From contig JAEXGT010000091.1 of the NCBI GenBank assembly GCA_023450615.1, positions 11,201 through 75,200 on the forward strand: a DNA stretch of 64,000 nucleotides, read 5' to 3'. Of the stretch, positions 19,301 through 25,313 are shown piece after piece. The notes under the pieces were generated by a model. The model had not been told where the DNA came from. It saw only the letters and a list, made by a program, of their open reading frames with translations, and searched no databases. Within the stretch, counting starts at the first letter, position 1, and every line of letters starts with the position of its first letter. Made by a program: the position numbers and the translations under genes. The DNA is from Pseudomonadota bacterium. GTDB taxonomy: Bacteria; Pseudomonadota; Alphaproteobacteria; Rhizobiales; Beijerinckiaceae.

Positions 19301-19685
19301 TGGTGCGGACTGGCTGCGGGGAGGCGTTGGAAACGACACTCTCACGGGCGGCGGCGGAACGGATCGATTCATTTTCGATACAGCTCCCGCTGCTGGCAAC
19401 GTCGACACCATTACCGACATCGATCTGGCGACCGAGGCGCTGTTCCTGGAAAACGCAATCTTCAACGTCGGGCGGCCCAATGCGTCCGCGACGAACCCTC
19501 TGGTTCTGCAAGCCACTTTCTTCAGGGCGGGCAGCGCACTGGATGCTGACGATCGCATTCTGTACGACACGGCCACTGGCACGGTCTCGTACGATGCCGA
19601 CGGCAACGGTTCGGCGGCACCAGTCGCGTTCGCGAAAGTTAACCCCGGGACCATCCTCTCGCAGGCCGATTTCTATGTGATTTGA
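16356..19685 (+). CDS. Large secreted Calx-beta/RTX repeat protein (putative adhesin or matrix protein)
   Basis: 1109 residues, acidic and threonine/serine/glycine rich, with no N-terminal signal peptide. Layout: a beta-rich N-terminal part (1-95); four Calx-beta repeats (about 97-545), each opening with a PTISI-xxA-xVTEGG-like strand; a roughly 160-residue DNRLRE/CBM-like beta domain (about 560-720); two more Calx-beta repeats (725-930); then RTX nonapeptides (GLGGNDTINGGAGDDQLNGG region, about 955-1010) and a C-terminal type-I secretion tail. Calx-beta and RTX modules bind calcium. It follows the synthase by 127 bp, so it may be a calcium-dependent matrix protein for the polymer. The secretion ABC/TolC genes are not in the window. 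Confidence 0.82.
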   Translation: MEPVVTQDPVTGAWTVVTQDGNRTITTRFTADWTFTGATEVDRPNATTVTTMEFNASYVMTGAISVITEGGFITTRTFDGNWNVISETTVPETDPALPVITISDAAAVTEGGALSYTISLDKAATTDVTVTVSAAGSTATDGTDFTLPSTTVTIPSGQTSVTFLVNTIDDQNQESLEAVALQLSNPSGATLGAKTSATGTILDNDAPPADLPTISIANAPDVTEGGDAVFTITLSKASDTPVTVNYVTVGGDAQDGDDYTGSQGTITIPAGQTSITLSIATINDSTYESRPETFSVSLSDPVGATLYKDGAFVRILDNDPAPVLPTISISDAPTVTEGGLMTFTVTLSAAQTSPVTVEYWSSISTPDYTSAAGVLTFDPGQTTKTISIQTNPDTEVEQNETVTMNLQAPSGATISRAVATGIISDGPPVSNLPTISINDITVDENGRAIFTVSMSKPWSETVEVRYATENGTALNGADYIAKEGVIRFFPGNSLTTSVVVQLQNDGNSEPVETMKVNLSNPVNATIAKATGTLTINDDDAGAPAPPAGSPFTAIATGQIRDDLSNGAGPDSIDNLTSTLTTFQRASTNEETRGALEFDLSSVTGTITSAVLRVSMEYVWDSPEQMKAYVYTGNGQVTQADWNAGTEAGAANFTTSGSQGRAFADITLDAATVQAAKANGGIVGIVFRADGLESAAEGGASFYRDGATLFIDSQETPPPPAPTVTIDDATVDEGGVATFTVTLSAPANGPVTVDYATNTTGGTASPNDFTAANGTVTFAAGETSKLITVQTTQDGNVEPDETFAVALSAPSGATLGAKATGIGTILNEDQAPLPTLSVSDVTVIEGGNAVVEVRLSGSATGPVTVAYATTAGTASQADFVAASGSLTFAAGETVKQVTIATINDSSVEANESFNFNITNPTGATIADSQGVITITDNDTAITINGTAAANTLNGTAANEIINGLGGNDTINGGAGDDQLNGGAGADWLRGGVGNDTLTGGGGTDRFIFDTAPAAGNVDTITDIDLATEALFLENAIFNVGRPNASATNPLVLQATFFRAGSALDADDRILYDTATGTVSYDADGNGSAAPVAFAKVNPGTILSQADFYVI

Positions 19686-20030
19686 TGTGTGAGAGCCCCA
19701 CTCGCTAGCGGCCTGTGATAGCTTGAATCCCTTCCACGGGAAGCGACCTCCTCGTCCTGTTTGAGGAGGCACGTCAGCGGACGCACCGTGGGCGATACGG
19801 ACCGCCATTCGTTGCGGCCCGTTTCCCATGGCGGCGCGCACATTAAAGAGTGCGCTCCGGTCTCATTTTCGGCGGTGGAAGATCGGGCAAGCCGGAGAAG
19901 GCGCAAATCCAATCGTCGGGCCCCGGATGGCCTCGATAAACGAGGATTATCTCGCTCAATCAATCACATAGCCGATTCGCGCCCCTTGGCTTTCGCCTCG
20001 TCCTGAATCGGCATGGTATGGAATGGGGAA
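19686..20030. other. Non-coding stretch between RTX gene and prophage attL
   Basis: No convincing gene on either strand. A 7-bp hairpin (CCTCCTC / GAGGAGG, about 19747-19769) without a T run may end the RTX transcript. The segment from 19980 to 20030 directly precedes the duplicated tRNA 3' end and is original chromosome. Confidence 0.5.
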
Positions 20031-20078
20031 ATGGTGGGCCCGGCAGGACTCGAACCTGCAACCAGACCGTTATGAGCG
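20031..20078. repeat. attL: 48-bp duplicated tRNA 3' end
   Basis: Identical over 48 bases to 63169-63216. It begins ATGGTGGGCCCGGCAGGACT and ends GTTATGAGCG, after which the two copies diverge. It corresponds to nucleotides 30 to 3' CCA of the minus-strand tRNA-Ile2, so only a tRNA fragment remains here and it is not a functional gene. Confidence 0.95.
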
Positions 20079-20162
20079 CCTTTCTTCAACGTGAAAGGCT
20101 TGTGCCACAAGGGTTTGTGAAAGCGCTAATCCGCAAAAGTCTCGCTTTGTTCACGGGGTTTC

Positions 20163-20182
20163 GTTGCCGTTTCATTGCCGTA
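20163..20182 (+). repeat. Candidate integrase arm-type sites, left end
   Basis: Two direct copies of an RTTGCCGT word, GTTGCCGT (20163-20170) and ATTGCCGTA (20174-20182), lie 85 bp inside attL. The same words recur in the same orientation at 63078-63097 near attR. Paired short repeats flanking the core are typical of tyrosine-recombinase arm sites; the assignment is inference. Confidence 0.45.
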
Positions 20183-20217
20183 GACCTTCCCGCCCCTCTC
20201 GCTATCGGGAGGATGGG

Positions 20218-20427
20218 ATGAGCAGGGATCGTCTAAGCGAAGCGCCTCTCGGCACCAAGGCACCTGCGATCATGGGCGGGGCGTGGCTCAAGACGGAGAG
20301 GGGTTGGCAATGGAACGGCCACACCAAGAGCCCAGGTGGCACCTTCCCGCGCCCTGGTGGCGATTGGGATGGCCGGTTGCTCTACCCCGAGCCTCTCCCC
20401 GCCCCTCTTACGGATAGGAGGGCGTAG
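20218..20427 (+). CDS. Small hypothetical prophage protein
   Basis: 69 residues from ATG 20218, preceded by a GGGAGGATGGG purine stretch; the longer upstream reading runs back into the att region and is unlikely. Rich in Gly, Trp and Pro (GAWLKTERGWQWNGHTKSP), with no membrane segment and no recognised family. It is the first rightward gene inside attL and is followed one base later by the next gene. It is likely an accessory gene of the left end. Confidence 0.55.
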   Translation: MSRDRLSEAPLGTKAPAIMGGAWLKTERGWQWNGHTKSPGGTFPRPGGDWDGRLLYPEPLPAPLTDRRA

Positions 20428-20428
20428 G

Positions 20429-20668
20429 ATGAAGATCAGCAAACTTCACCCCGGTTGGTATAGCGGGCGCTGCCCCGGTTGCGCTGAGATCTACATGGCA
20501 GATAAGCGGATGCCCTGCTGTGACGATTGCTGGCCTGAACATCACCAAAGGTTCACGCGGAAAGCCGCCGAGCAGAGGCTTGAGCGCGCTCGCGCAGAGT
20601 TGGCTGCTGCCGAAGCTGCGGTTGCAGCCCTTCCCGCCCCTTCTCATGACCAGGAGCGAGAGCAATGA
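20429..20668 (+). CDS. Small cysteine-rich (zinc-ribbon-like) prophage protein
   Basis: 79 residues from ATG 20429 with a GATAGGAGGGCG ribosome-binding site. The N-terminal half carries CPGC and CCDDC pairs separated by about 13 residues, a likely zinc-binding knuckle. The C-terminal half is a charged alanine-rich helix (RLERARAELAAAEAAV). It overlaps the next tiny reading frame by four bases. A zinc-stabilised nucleic-acid or protein-binding role is possible, but nothing names the family. Confidence 0.6.
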   Translation: MKISKLHPGWYSGRCPGCAEIYMADKRMPCCDDCWPEHHQRFTRKAAEQRLERARAELAAAEAAVAALPAPSHDQEREQ

Positions 20669-20748
20669 GTGAGATGAATATGTGCCCTCCGTCGCTTCGC
20701 TCCTCGGGAAAGTGGTGTTCAGCCGCTCACCCGGTCGCTATGGTGTGA
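20665..20748 (+). CDS. Possible 27-residue peptide, doubtful
   Basis: Overlaps the upstream stop with the ATGA arrangement used throughout this phage and is followed 12 bp later by the next gene. The DNA at 20682-20712 resembles 60910-60942 in another early gene, so this may be a decayed copy of a shared module and not a working gene. Confidence 0.3.
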   Translation: MSEMNMCPPSLRSSGKWCSAAHPVAMV

Positions 20749-20760
20749 TGGGAGGCCAAG

Positions 20761-20961
20761 ATGACACCTGACGATATTGAAGCCGAGGTTCGCGCTCTCG
20801 CGAGAGAGATGCCCGGCAGCCCGCCCGGGGCTTGCTTTATAGCAGCGGGCGTGGGTGTCTTGGCTGGAGCCGCTGCACTCTATTGGCTATGGCCTGTCAT
20901 ACTCGGTGGCACTGCGCTGATTACGGCGCTCATTGTTGTAGGCGCATGGGCAACCAAATAG
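20761..20961 (+). CDS. Small prophage membrane protein
   Basis: 66 residues with an acidic cytoplasmic start (MTPDDIEAEVRALARE) and two closely spaced membrane helices (about 25-43 and 47-64, ALYWLWPVILGGTALITALI). The ribosome-binding site is GGGAGG at 20750-20755. It could be a superinfection-exclusion or small holin-like peptide, but it lies far from the lysozyme on the other strand, and no family is recognised. Confidence 0.6.
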   Translation: MTPDDIEAEVRALAREMPGSPPGACFIAAGVGVLAGAAALYWLWPVILGGTALITALIVVGAWATK

Positions 20962-21048
20962 CGTCAGCGATGGAAGCCCATCAGGGTCAAGACCGAAGGG
21001 CTTGATCGAAGACGACAGCGCGTCCGACGCCCAAAAGGATACAAACAC

Positions 21049-21399
21049 ATGACGGAAGAAGAGATTAAGGTTGTAGCAAGAGCGCTTTATTCTGGATTGG
21101 CCGAGTCTGGATTGCCTGGGGCCGCCGTCGGCCCCTTCCAATCCCCTCATGAAACCTTCGAGGGTGCCAAGGGCGGCATTCGGCGAGCGACCCCAATGGA
21201 TGGGAGCTTCGATCTTCTGGCTGTCGCCAAAGAGGCCATCACCGCCCTAGACCAGCATAGAGAGGGGGAGTTCAGGACGGAGCCATTCGGCCCTGATGAT
21301 CATGAGTTTTTCCAGCGGCAACGGGCGATGAGCCAGCGTCAAAAGACCTATGGGTTAAGCCAGCTTGCCGCCTCCCCCACCAAGGATATGAACAGATGA
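21049..21399 (+). CDS. Hypothetical prophage protein
   Basis: 116 residues, soluble, with an N-terminal helix MTEEEIKVVARALYSGL and a helical region around FDLLAVAKEAITALDQHRE; the C-terminus is polar. N-terminal 'xxEEIxxVAxAxY' helices recur in small accessory phage proteins of Rhizobiales, but no function is known. It overlaps the next gene by four bases (ATGA), so the two are translationally coupled. Confidence 0.55.
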   Translation: MTEEEIKVVARALYSGLAESGLPGAAVGPFQSPHETFEGAKGGIRRATPMDGSFDLLAVAKEAITALDQHREGEFRTEPFGPDDHEFFQRQRAMSQRQKTYGLSQLAASPTKDMNR

Positions 21400-21659
21400 C
21401 TGAGAACCGTAAACGGCTGCCAGACAACCGGGGCGCGGTTAGTATGCCTGAGATGGCTGATGCATTCGACCAGATTGCGGCTGATATGCTTGAGGGACGC
21501 GACATTGAAGAGAACGCGGCTTTCCTCCGGTCGACGGCTGCTAGGCTCCGGATTGCCAACAAAAACATGATGTCTTCCTTGGAGCGCTTGGCATCCCCGA
21601 ATGTAATCTTCTGGCCCTTTCGTAAAGCGCGGAACGCAAGCGAAGGACAAAATGACTGA
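21396..21659 (+). CDS. Hypothetical prophage protein
   Basis: 87 residues, mostly helical and soluble (MPEMADAFDQIAADMLEG, RSTAARLRIANKNMM), ending in a basic aromatic tail. It begins within the stop of the preceding gene. No domain is recognised. It is the last credible rightward gene before the convergent lysis genes. Confidence 0.55.
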   Translation: MTENRKRLPDNRGAVSMPEMADAFDQIAADMLEGRDIEENAAFLRSTAARLRIANKNMMSSLERLASPNVIFWPFRKARNASEGQND

Positions 21660-21726
21660 GATCGATGCCTTCGATTCGGTACGGCGAGCGGGGCGCCGGA
21701 TACGGCGGCAAGCCCCGCCAGCGTGA
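21652..21726 (+). CDS. Possible 24-residue basic peptide, doubtful
   Basis: Overlaps the preceding stop by eight bases; an arginine-rich short frame (MTEIDAFDSVRRAGRRIRR). Listed only because the local gene style uses overlapping starts; it may be an untranslated tail. Confidence 0.2.
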   Translation: MTEIDAFDSVRRAGRRIRRQAPPA

Positions 21727-21803
21727 CCAGCGGGCTATTCAGGTGATGTGCCGCATCTCCTGGGAGGAGACGACATAGAGCTATAGGGATTGGCGGCAAT
21801 ATC

Positions 21804-22148
21804 TCACCGCCTCCTCACCGGCCCTCGCATCTGGTCCAACATCCGGCCAAGCATGCTTTCAATCCGCTGGTGGCTCTCTCTGAGAGCCTTGAGCTCGTAA
21901 AGGATCTCCGTGTCGTGCTCCCGATGATCCCGAGCTACCCGAGTAGCATCCCGCAGGGTATCGGCCATGTGGGTGATGGCGTGGGTGTCAGCAATCGCGA
22001 GGGACGGGACCACCACATCCTTAGACTGAGGCGGAGCATTTTCCTTCCGCTTCCCGAACCATTGCCCGAAGGCAGCGAGAAGACCGAGGATACCGACACC
22101 GAGGAACTGAAGAAAGGCTATCGTGTTCGGTGAGGTGAAATCGATCAT
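21804..22148 (-). CDS. Membrane-anchored coiled-coil protein of the lysis region
   Basis: 114 residues from ATG 22148, which overlaps the upstream stop by four bases; the longer open frame upstream is an artefact of GC-rich DNA. One N-terminal membrane helix (about 10-30, FLQFLGVGILGLLAAFGQWF) is followed by a long charged helical domain (RDATRVARDHREHDTEILYELKAL region) able to coil. Topology and position at the end of the lysis cassette fit an inner-membrane spanin-like role, but no outer-membrane partner lipoprotein was seen, so this is tentative. Confidence 0.6.
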   Translation of the reverse strand: MIDFTSPNTIAFLQFLGVGILGLLAAFGQWFGKRKENAPPQSKDVVVPSLAIADTHAITHMADTLRDATRVARDHREHDTEILYELKALRESHQRIESMLGRMLDQMRGPVRRR

Positions 22149-22615
22149 GCTGCACGAGCCGCCTTGAGTGCCCCGACATCCATCCAAGCCCGAAGCAAGT
22201 TCCACATCTCGAGCATCATGAAGCCCGAATAGGCCCAGAAGCCCGTCATGACGCCTCCGTTGTTCGCCACCGACACCAGAATGCCGAGAGTGATCTGCCC
22301 CCAGAAAACGCAGGTCACGAAGGAGGCGAGCCCGCGCAGATGCGGAGAATAGGGGAAGCGGTCCTTGAAGGTGCCATTCACCACCAAGGCCAAGAGCCGG
22401 AGAAAGGCTGCGGCAAAGCAGATCCAAGACCATGTTACCTCGTCCGCCCATCGGGCCATCTCAGCGAACGAGGTTGACTTGTCGAAGGTGAGCGGGTCCA
22501 GCAGGAGGGTCCACGCCCATCCCAAGAGCGGGACGATCATGATCCATTCGGAGACGCGAACCGGGAAGTGCTCGGCAATGCCGTGCCCTATGCGGAGAAC
22601 AATGCGGTGCGGCAT
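22145..22615 (-). CDS. Polytopic membrane protein of the lysis region
   Basis: 156 residues with about four membrane helices (near 22-40, 62-80, 95-113 and 120-140). No holin family is recognised, but the size, helix number and place between the holin-like and coiled-coil genes suggest a lysis or membrane-modifying role. It is coupled to the downstream gene by an ATGA overlap and lies two bases from the upstream one. Confidence 0.6.
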   Translation of the reverse strand: MPHRIVLRIGHGIAEHFPVRVSEWIMIVPLLGWAWTLLLDPLTFDKSTSFAEMARWADEVTWSWICFAAAFLRLLALVVNGTFKDRFPYSPHLRGLASFVTCVFWGQITLGILVSVANNGGVMTGFWAYSGFMMLEMWNLLRAWMDVGALKAARAA

Positions 22616-22617
22616 GC

Positions 22618-23175
22618 CTAGTGCCCCGCCTTGTGGGCGCCCGGCAGGGTTTCAGCGATGGCCCGCTCGGCAATGGTCCGAACGGCATCCCCGCTGCGCT
22701 TGGAGCCCGAGGAGCTGCCGAGCCAGTAGTTGATGACCTGCATCTGAGCCGCGCCGAGAACGCCGAGCAGGATATTGGCAATCGTCGCGCCTCGCTCATC
22801 GAGGGAGAGCGGGCCGGCCAGCACCATGAACAGCGCCCCGCCGAACATCAGCGTCACGAGGATCGACACGATGGCGGCACCCCAGGCCATGACGGAACCG
22901 CTCGCGTTCAAAGCGAGAGTCTGGGCCCGGGCGTCCTGAATGTCCTGGATCTCCAGCCGGAAGACCTCGAGCGCCGACCGCGCCTGCTCCACGAATACCT
23001 CGGCGAGCTTCGGATCCACCTCGATCTGAGCCTGTGCCGACTTGGGATCGTCGGTGCCGAAGATGACCTTCGCGGCATCCACGACCCTCCCAGCCGCAGC
23101 ACCGGTCTTATCCCCCGCGAACATGCCGATCAGGTCAGGGGCGTATTGGAGCAACAATCCGATGATAGGCGGCAT
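22618..23175 (-). CDS. Holin-like membrane protein (resembles 3-TM gene-transfer-release holins)
   Basis: 185 residues. A short amphipathic hydrophobic start (PPIIGLLLQYAPDLIGM) and a soluble helical middle (about 45-90, VDPKLAEVFVEQARSALEVF) lead to two strong membrane helices at about 95-118 and 128-150, with a basic tail. This architecture matches the alphaproteobacterial 'holin of 3 TMs' group used with GTA-type endolysins. It starts at the stop of the lysozyme gene, strongly supporting a lysis role: it would permeabilise the inner membrane to release or activate the endolysin. Confidence 0.7.
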   Translation of the reverse strand: MPPIIGLLLQYAPDLIGMFAGDKTGAAAGRVVDAAKVIFGTDDPKSAQAQIEVDPKLAEVFVEQARSALEVFRLEIQDIQDARAQTLALNASGSVMAWGAAIVSILVTLMFGGALFMVLAGPLSLDERGATIANILLGVLGAAQMQVINYWLGSSSGSKRSGDAVRTIAERAIAETLPGAHKAGH

Positions 23176-23918
23176 CAGGCTTTCCTTCCGAACAGGCTCT
23201 CAAGCAGGTTCTTGAGAGCGGCAAAGAAAAACCCGCTCGGTTGAGCGGGCTGGGAAACGGGAACCGGGATGGGTTCGATATCGGGTGGCGGTGGCGGGGG
23301 CGCTTCAGAAACAGGGGCGGATGCAGGAGGCAGGGCAAACGCGGCACGGAGTTCCTGCTCCACGTTGATCCGCTTCGCGCTCGACCAATCAGGCGTGCCC
23401 TTGGCCGTCACGCGGGTGTATTCGAGCATGGTCCCTTTGTTGGACCACTTGCCCTCGAAGAAGAGGTCGCGCTCCTTCTCCCGGCGCGGGATGATCTCGG
23501 CGGGCTTGTTCCAGTCCATGAAGGCCTTGCGGGCTGAGGCGATGCTCCCGGCCTTCCAGAGCTTCACCCAGGTGGCCGACTTAATGGCTCCTGTGTTCCA
23601 GTGGAACGACAAAGCGGCCGCGAACTGCGCCTTGCTCAGAGCATGGCCGGCAAAAGCCTCCCTCACCTCCTCAGCATACTTCTCCAGCGCCCAGGCATAG
23701 ATGGCCAGGCACTTCTTGAGAGGCTGAGGGTTGCCGATATAGCGCTCGACATTGTGCCCGGTGGCGGATGTCAGCCCTACGCTCCACGTCCACTTGCCGA
23801 CGCTATCCTTATACGCCTGCCGGACGATGGCCTCATGGGAGGCGATCTCCATCGCAACATCGTAATCAATCTCAGTCCAGCCGCGCGAAAGCACTCTCCC
23901 GGATGTATCGGTAGCCAT
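23175..23918 (-). CDS. Phage lysozyme (glycoside hydrolase family 24 endolysin)
   Basis: 247 residues from ATG 23918. The T4-lysozyme-type catalytic triad is visible: Glu in SHEAIVRQAY (about residue 29), Asp in KDSVG and Thr in SVGLTS. It cleaves the MurNAc-GlcNAc backbone of peptidoglycan. After the catalytic domain (to about residue 170) comes a proline-rich linker (SEAPPPPPPDIEPIPVPV) and a C-terminal hydrophobic/basic segment (SGFFFAALKNLLESLFGRK) that could bind membrane. There is no N-terminal signal, so release depends on the adjacent holin. The longer upstream open frame crosses a terminator and is not used. Confidence 0.88.
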   Translation of the reverse strand: MATDTSGRVLSRGWTEIDYDVAMEIASHEAIVRQAYKDSVGKWTWSVGLTSATGHNVERYIGNPQPLKKCLAIYAWALEKYAEEVREAFAGHALSKAQFAAALSFHWNTGAIKSATWVKLWKAGSIASARKAFMDWNKPAEIIPRREKERDLFFEGKWSNKGTMLEYTRVTAKGTPDWSSAKRINVEQELRAAFALPPASAPVSEAPPPPPPDIEPIPVPVSQPAQPSGFFFAALKNLLESLFGRKA

Positions 23919-23944
23919 GGTAGTCCTCTTGGGATGTGAGCATG

Positions 23945-23970
23945 AAAAAGGGCCCGCCGAAGCGGACCCT
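23945..23970 (-). terminator. Intrinsic terminator upstream of the lysozyme gene
   Basis: Read leftward: AGGGTCCGC, short loop, GCGGGCCCT then five Ts. It sits between the coiled-coil gene and the lysozyme start, so lysis genes need their own promoter or read-through. Confidence 0.7.
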
Positions 23971-24000
23971 GTGGAGAAGCCGAATGAGTGCGGCCTAGTG

Positions 24001-24210
24001 CTAGTCACCCCTCGCCTTCTGGAGCTGGTCGAAGGCGGTAAGCTCTCGGACCAGATCCCTCAGCTCATGGGCGACGGCATGACGTTCCTTAAGCTGGCCC
24101 TGCAATTCTGCGATCTTGCGGTTCGCGTCGCCAAGAGCTTGCTTAAGACGGGTGATCTTCAGTTGAAGGCCGCCGTTGCGGCCCTGGCTAACAATTTGCA
24201 GGTCATCCAT
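24001..24210 (-). CDS. Small coiled-coil prophage protein
   Basis: 69 residues, almost entirely one charged heptad helix (LKITRLKQALGDANRKIAEL and KERHAVAHELRDLVREL), probably a dimer. It follows the BRO-N gene by five bases, so it is likely co-transcribed with it, and is followed by an intrinsic terminator. No function is known. Confidence 0.6.
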   Translation of the reverse strand: MDDLQIVSQGRNGGLQLKITRLKQALGDANRKIAELQGQLKERHAVAHELRDLVRELTAFDQLQKARGD

Positions 24211-24215
24211 GGTGC

Positions 24216-24797
24216 TTACTCGGCTGCCATCAGATTAGGGGTAAGGGTTAGGGTGTATTGCCGGCCATGCTCCACAAGCTCCAGCGGAGGCGTGGGGAAG
24301 CCAAGCTGTGGGCTCAGCCACTGAGCGGCCATGCTGCCGTAGAGGAGCCGGTACATATCCACGACGCCCTTCTTGGTCCGAAGCTCTTCCATCGGCCAGT
24401 CTGGGAAAGGACGCTTCTCGGCAAACGGAGGGGGCAGAACCTCCTCACGAGCTTGCCCGTAGGCCCCTGTCTTTCGGATTGATGGGATGACCTCGTGAGC
24501 GAGCCAGCGCTTAAACCGCTCGGCCACGGGCTTCCGAGAGGCAAAGACCAGTCGATAGATCCCTGGTTCAGAGATGACGATCATGCCGCGCGCCTGATCT
24601 TCTCCAGGCTGAGGGGGTACAGTACACCACCCCCGCTCATCATCATCCAGTCGCTCAAGAGCCTGCTTATGGTCCTTGATACCGAGAACTCGGCAGACAT
24701 CGAGGCCGACGAACCACAGCTCGTCATCACCGCGCTCGACAGTACGCACTAAATACTCCCCCTCAAAAAGGAGAGGCTTCACGTCAAATGATTCCAT
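24216..24797 (-). CDS. BRO-N domain protein (phage antirepressor-like)
   Basis: 193 residues. The N-terminal BRO-N domain (about 5-115) shows its usual landmarks: LWFVGLDVCRVLGIKDHKQAL, ERGWCTV, ISEPGIYRLVFASRKPVAERF and the end motif HEVIPSIRKTGAY. BRO-N domains bind DNA, and in phages are often antirepressors or late-acting regulators. The C-terminal 75 residues are a separate helical part (VVDMYRLLYGSMAAQW) of unknown type. It is transcribed with a small coiled-coil gene between two intrinsic terminators, an isolated regulatory transcript next to the lysis genes. Confidence 0.85.
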   Translation of the reverse strand: MESFDVKPLLFEGEYLVRTVERGDDELWFVGLDVCRVLGIKDHKQALERLDDDERGWCTVPPQPGEDQARGMIVISEPGIYRLVFASRKPVAERFKRWLAHEVIPSIRKTGAYGQAREEVLPPPFAEKRPFPDWPMEELRTKKGVVDMYRLLYGSMAAQWLSPQLGFPTPPLELVEHGRQYTLTLTPNLMAAE

Positions 24798-25013
24798 GCT
24801 AGGAATCCTCTTGTTTGGCGGATGACCAATCCACCGGCTCTAGCGAGGTGCATGGTGCTTTCTGAGGGCTGTCCATGCATCTCGCGACTCCGCCCCTCTG
24901 GTGAGGAAGAGCGCACCCCCATGAAGGGGATCTGCAAATCACTGAGGCATAGTCTGAATTTGTTCTCTTTCCGGTCCAAGCCCTTGGCCGGTTTGTACAC
25001 AGACCTGTCCCCA

Positions 25014-25202
25014 CTAAATGCCCGATCGCGCAAGACGCTGGTGCTGACGGCTACACTCTACCAAGCTCAATCCTGTACTAAGCGCGCCGAGGCGCCAGAG
25101 GGCATTTCGGTGAGACCCAAACTCTCTCTCGAGAGGGAAGTTCTCCCTTTCAAGATCACTTCCGACACTACCTCGAGTTCGCCCGAAGTTCTCGGTGGTC
25201 AT
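25014..25202 (-). CDS. Possible small prophage protein downstream of a terminator
   Basis: 62 residues from ATG 25202 with a GAGGACACC ribosome-binding site. The sequence is polar and arginine-rich (GRTRGSVGSDLERENFPL), with no domain. It lies directly below an intrinsic terminator, where other genes in this phage begin (see 23918 and 37150), which supports it weakly. A rightward reading of the same DNA is open too; neither is convincing. Confidence 0.35.
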   Translation of the reverse strand: MTTENFGRTRGSVGSDLERENFPLEREFGSHRNALWRLGALSTGLSLVECSRQHQRLARSGI

Positions 25203-25225
25203 GGTGTCCTCGTGATGTGGATGTG

Positions 25226-25249
25226 AAAAAGCCGCCCGGTGAGGGCGGC
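25226..25249 (-). terminator. Intrinsic terminator at the end of the tail operon
   Basis: Read leftward: GCCGCCC, ACC loop region, GGGCGGC then TTTTT. It blocks late-tail transcripts (and antisense reading of the acyltransferase gene) from entering the BRO/lysis region. Confidence 0.75.
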
Positions 25250-25313
25250 AGTTGAAATGGCGTTTAGAAGCTAATCGTTGCGCAGCCCGACAAATTCTCT
25301 TACCTAAGACTAG

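Noticed and set aside
20031..20106. Second tRNA gene at attL
   Set aside because: Only the 3' part of the tRNA is present; sequence after 20078 diverges and cannot form the 5' half.
20018..20221. Open frame spanning attL
   Set aside because: It reads through the tRNA remnant and phage leader, has no ribosome-binding site and no protein-like features.
24822..25226. 134-codon rightward frame in the BRO upstream region
   Set aside because: Composition is not protein-like, there is no ribosome-binding site, and it runs through a terminator hairpin.
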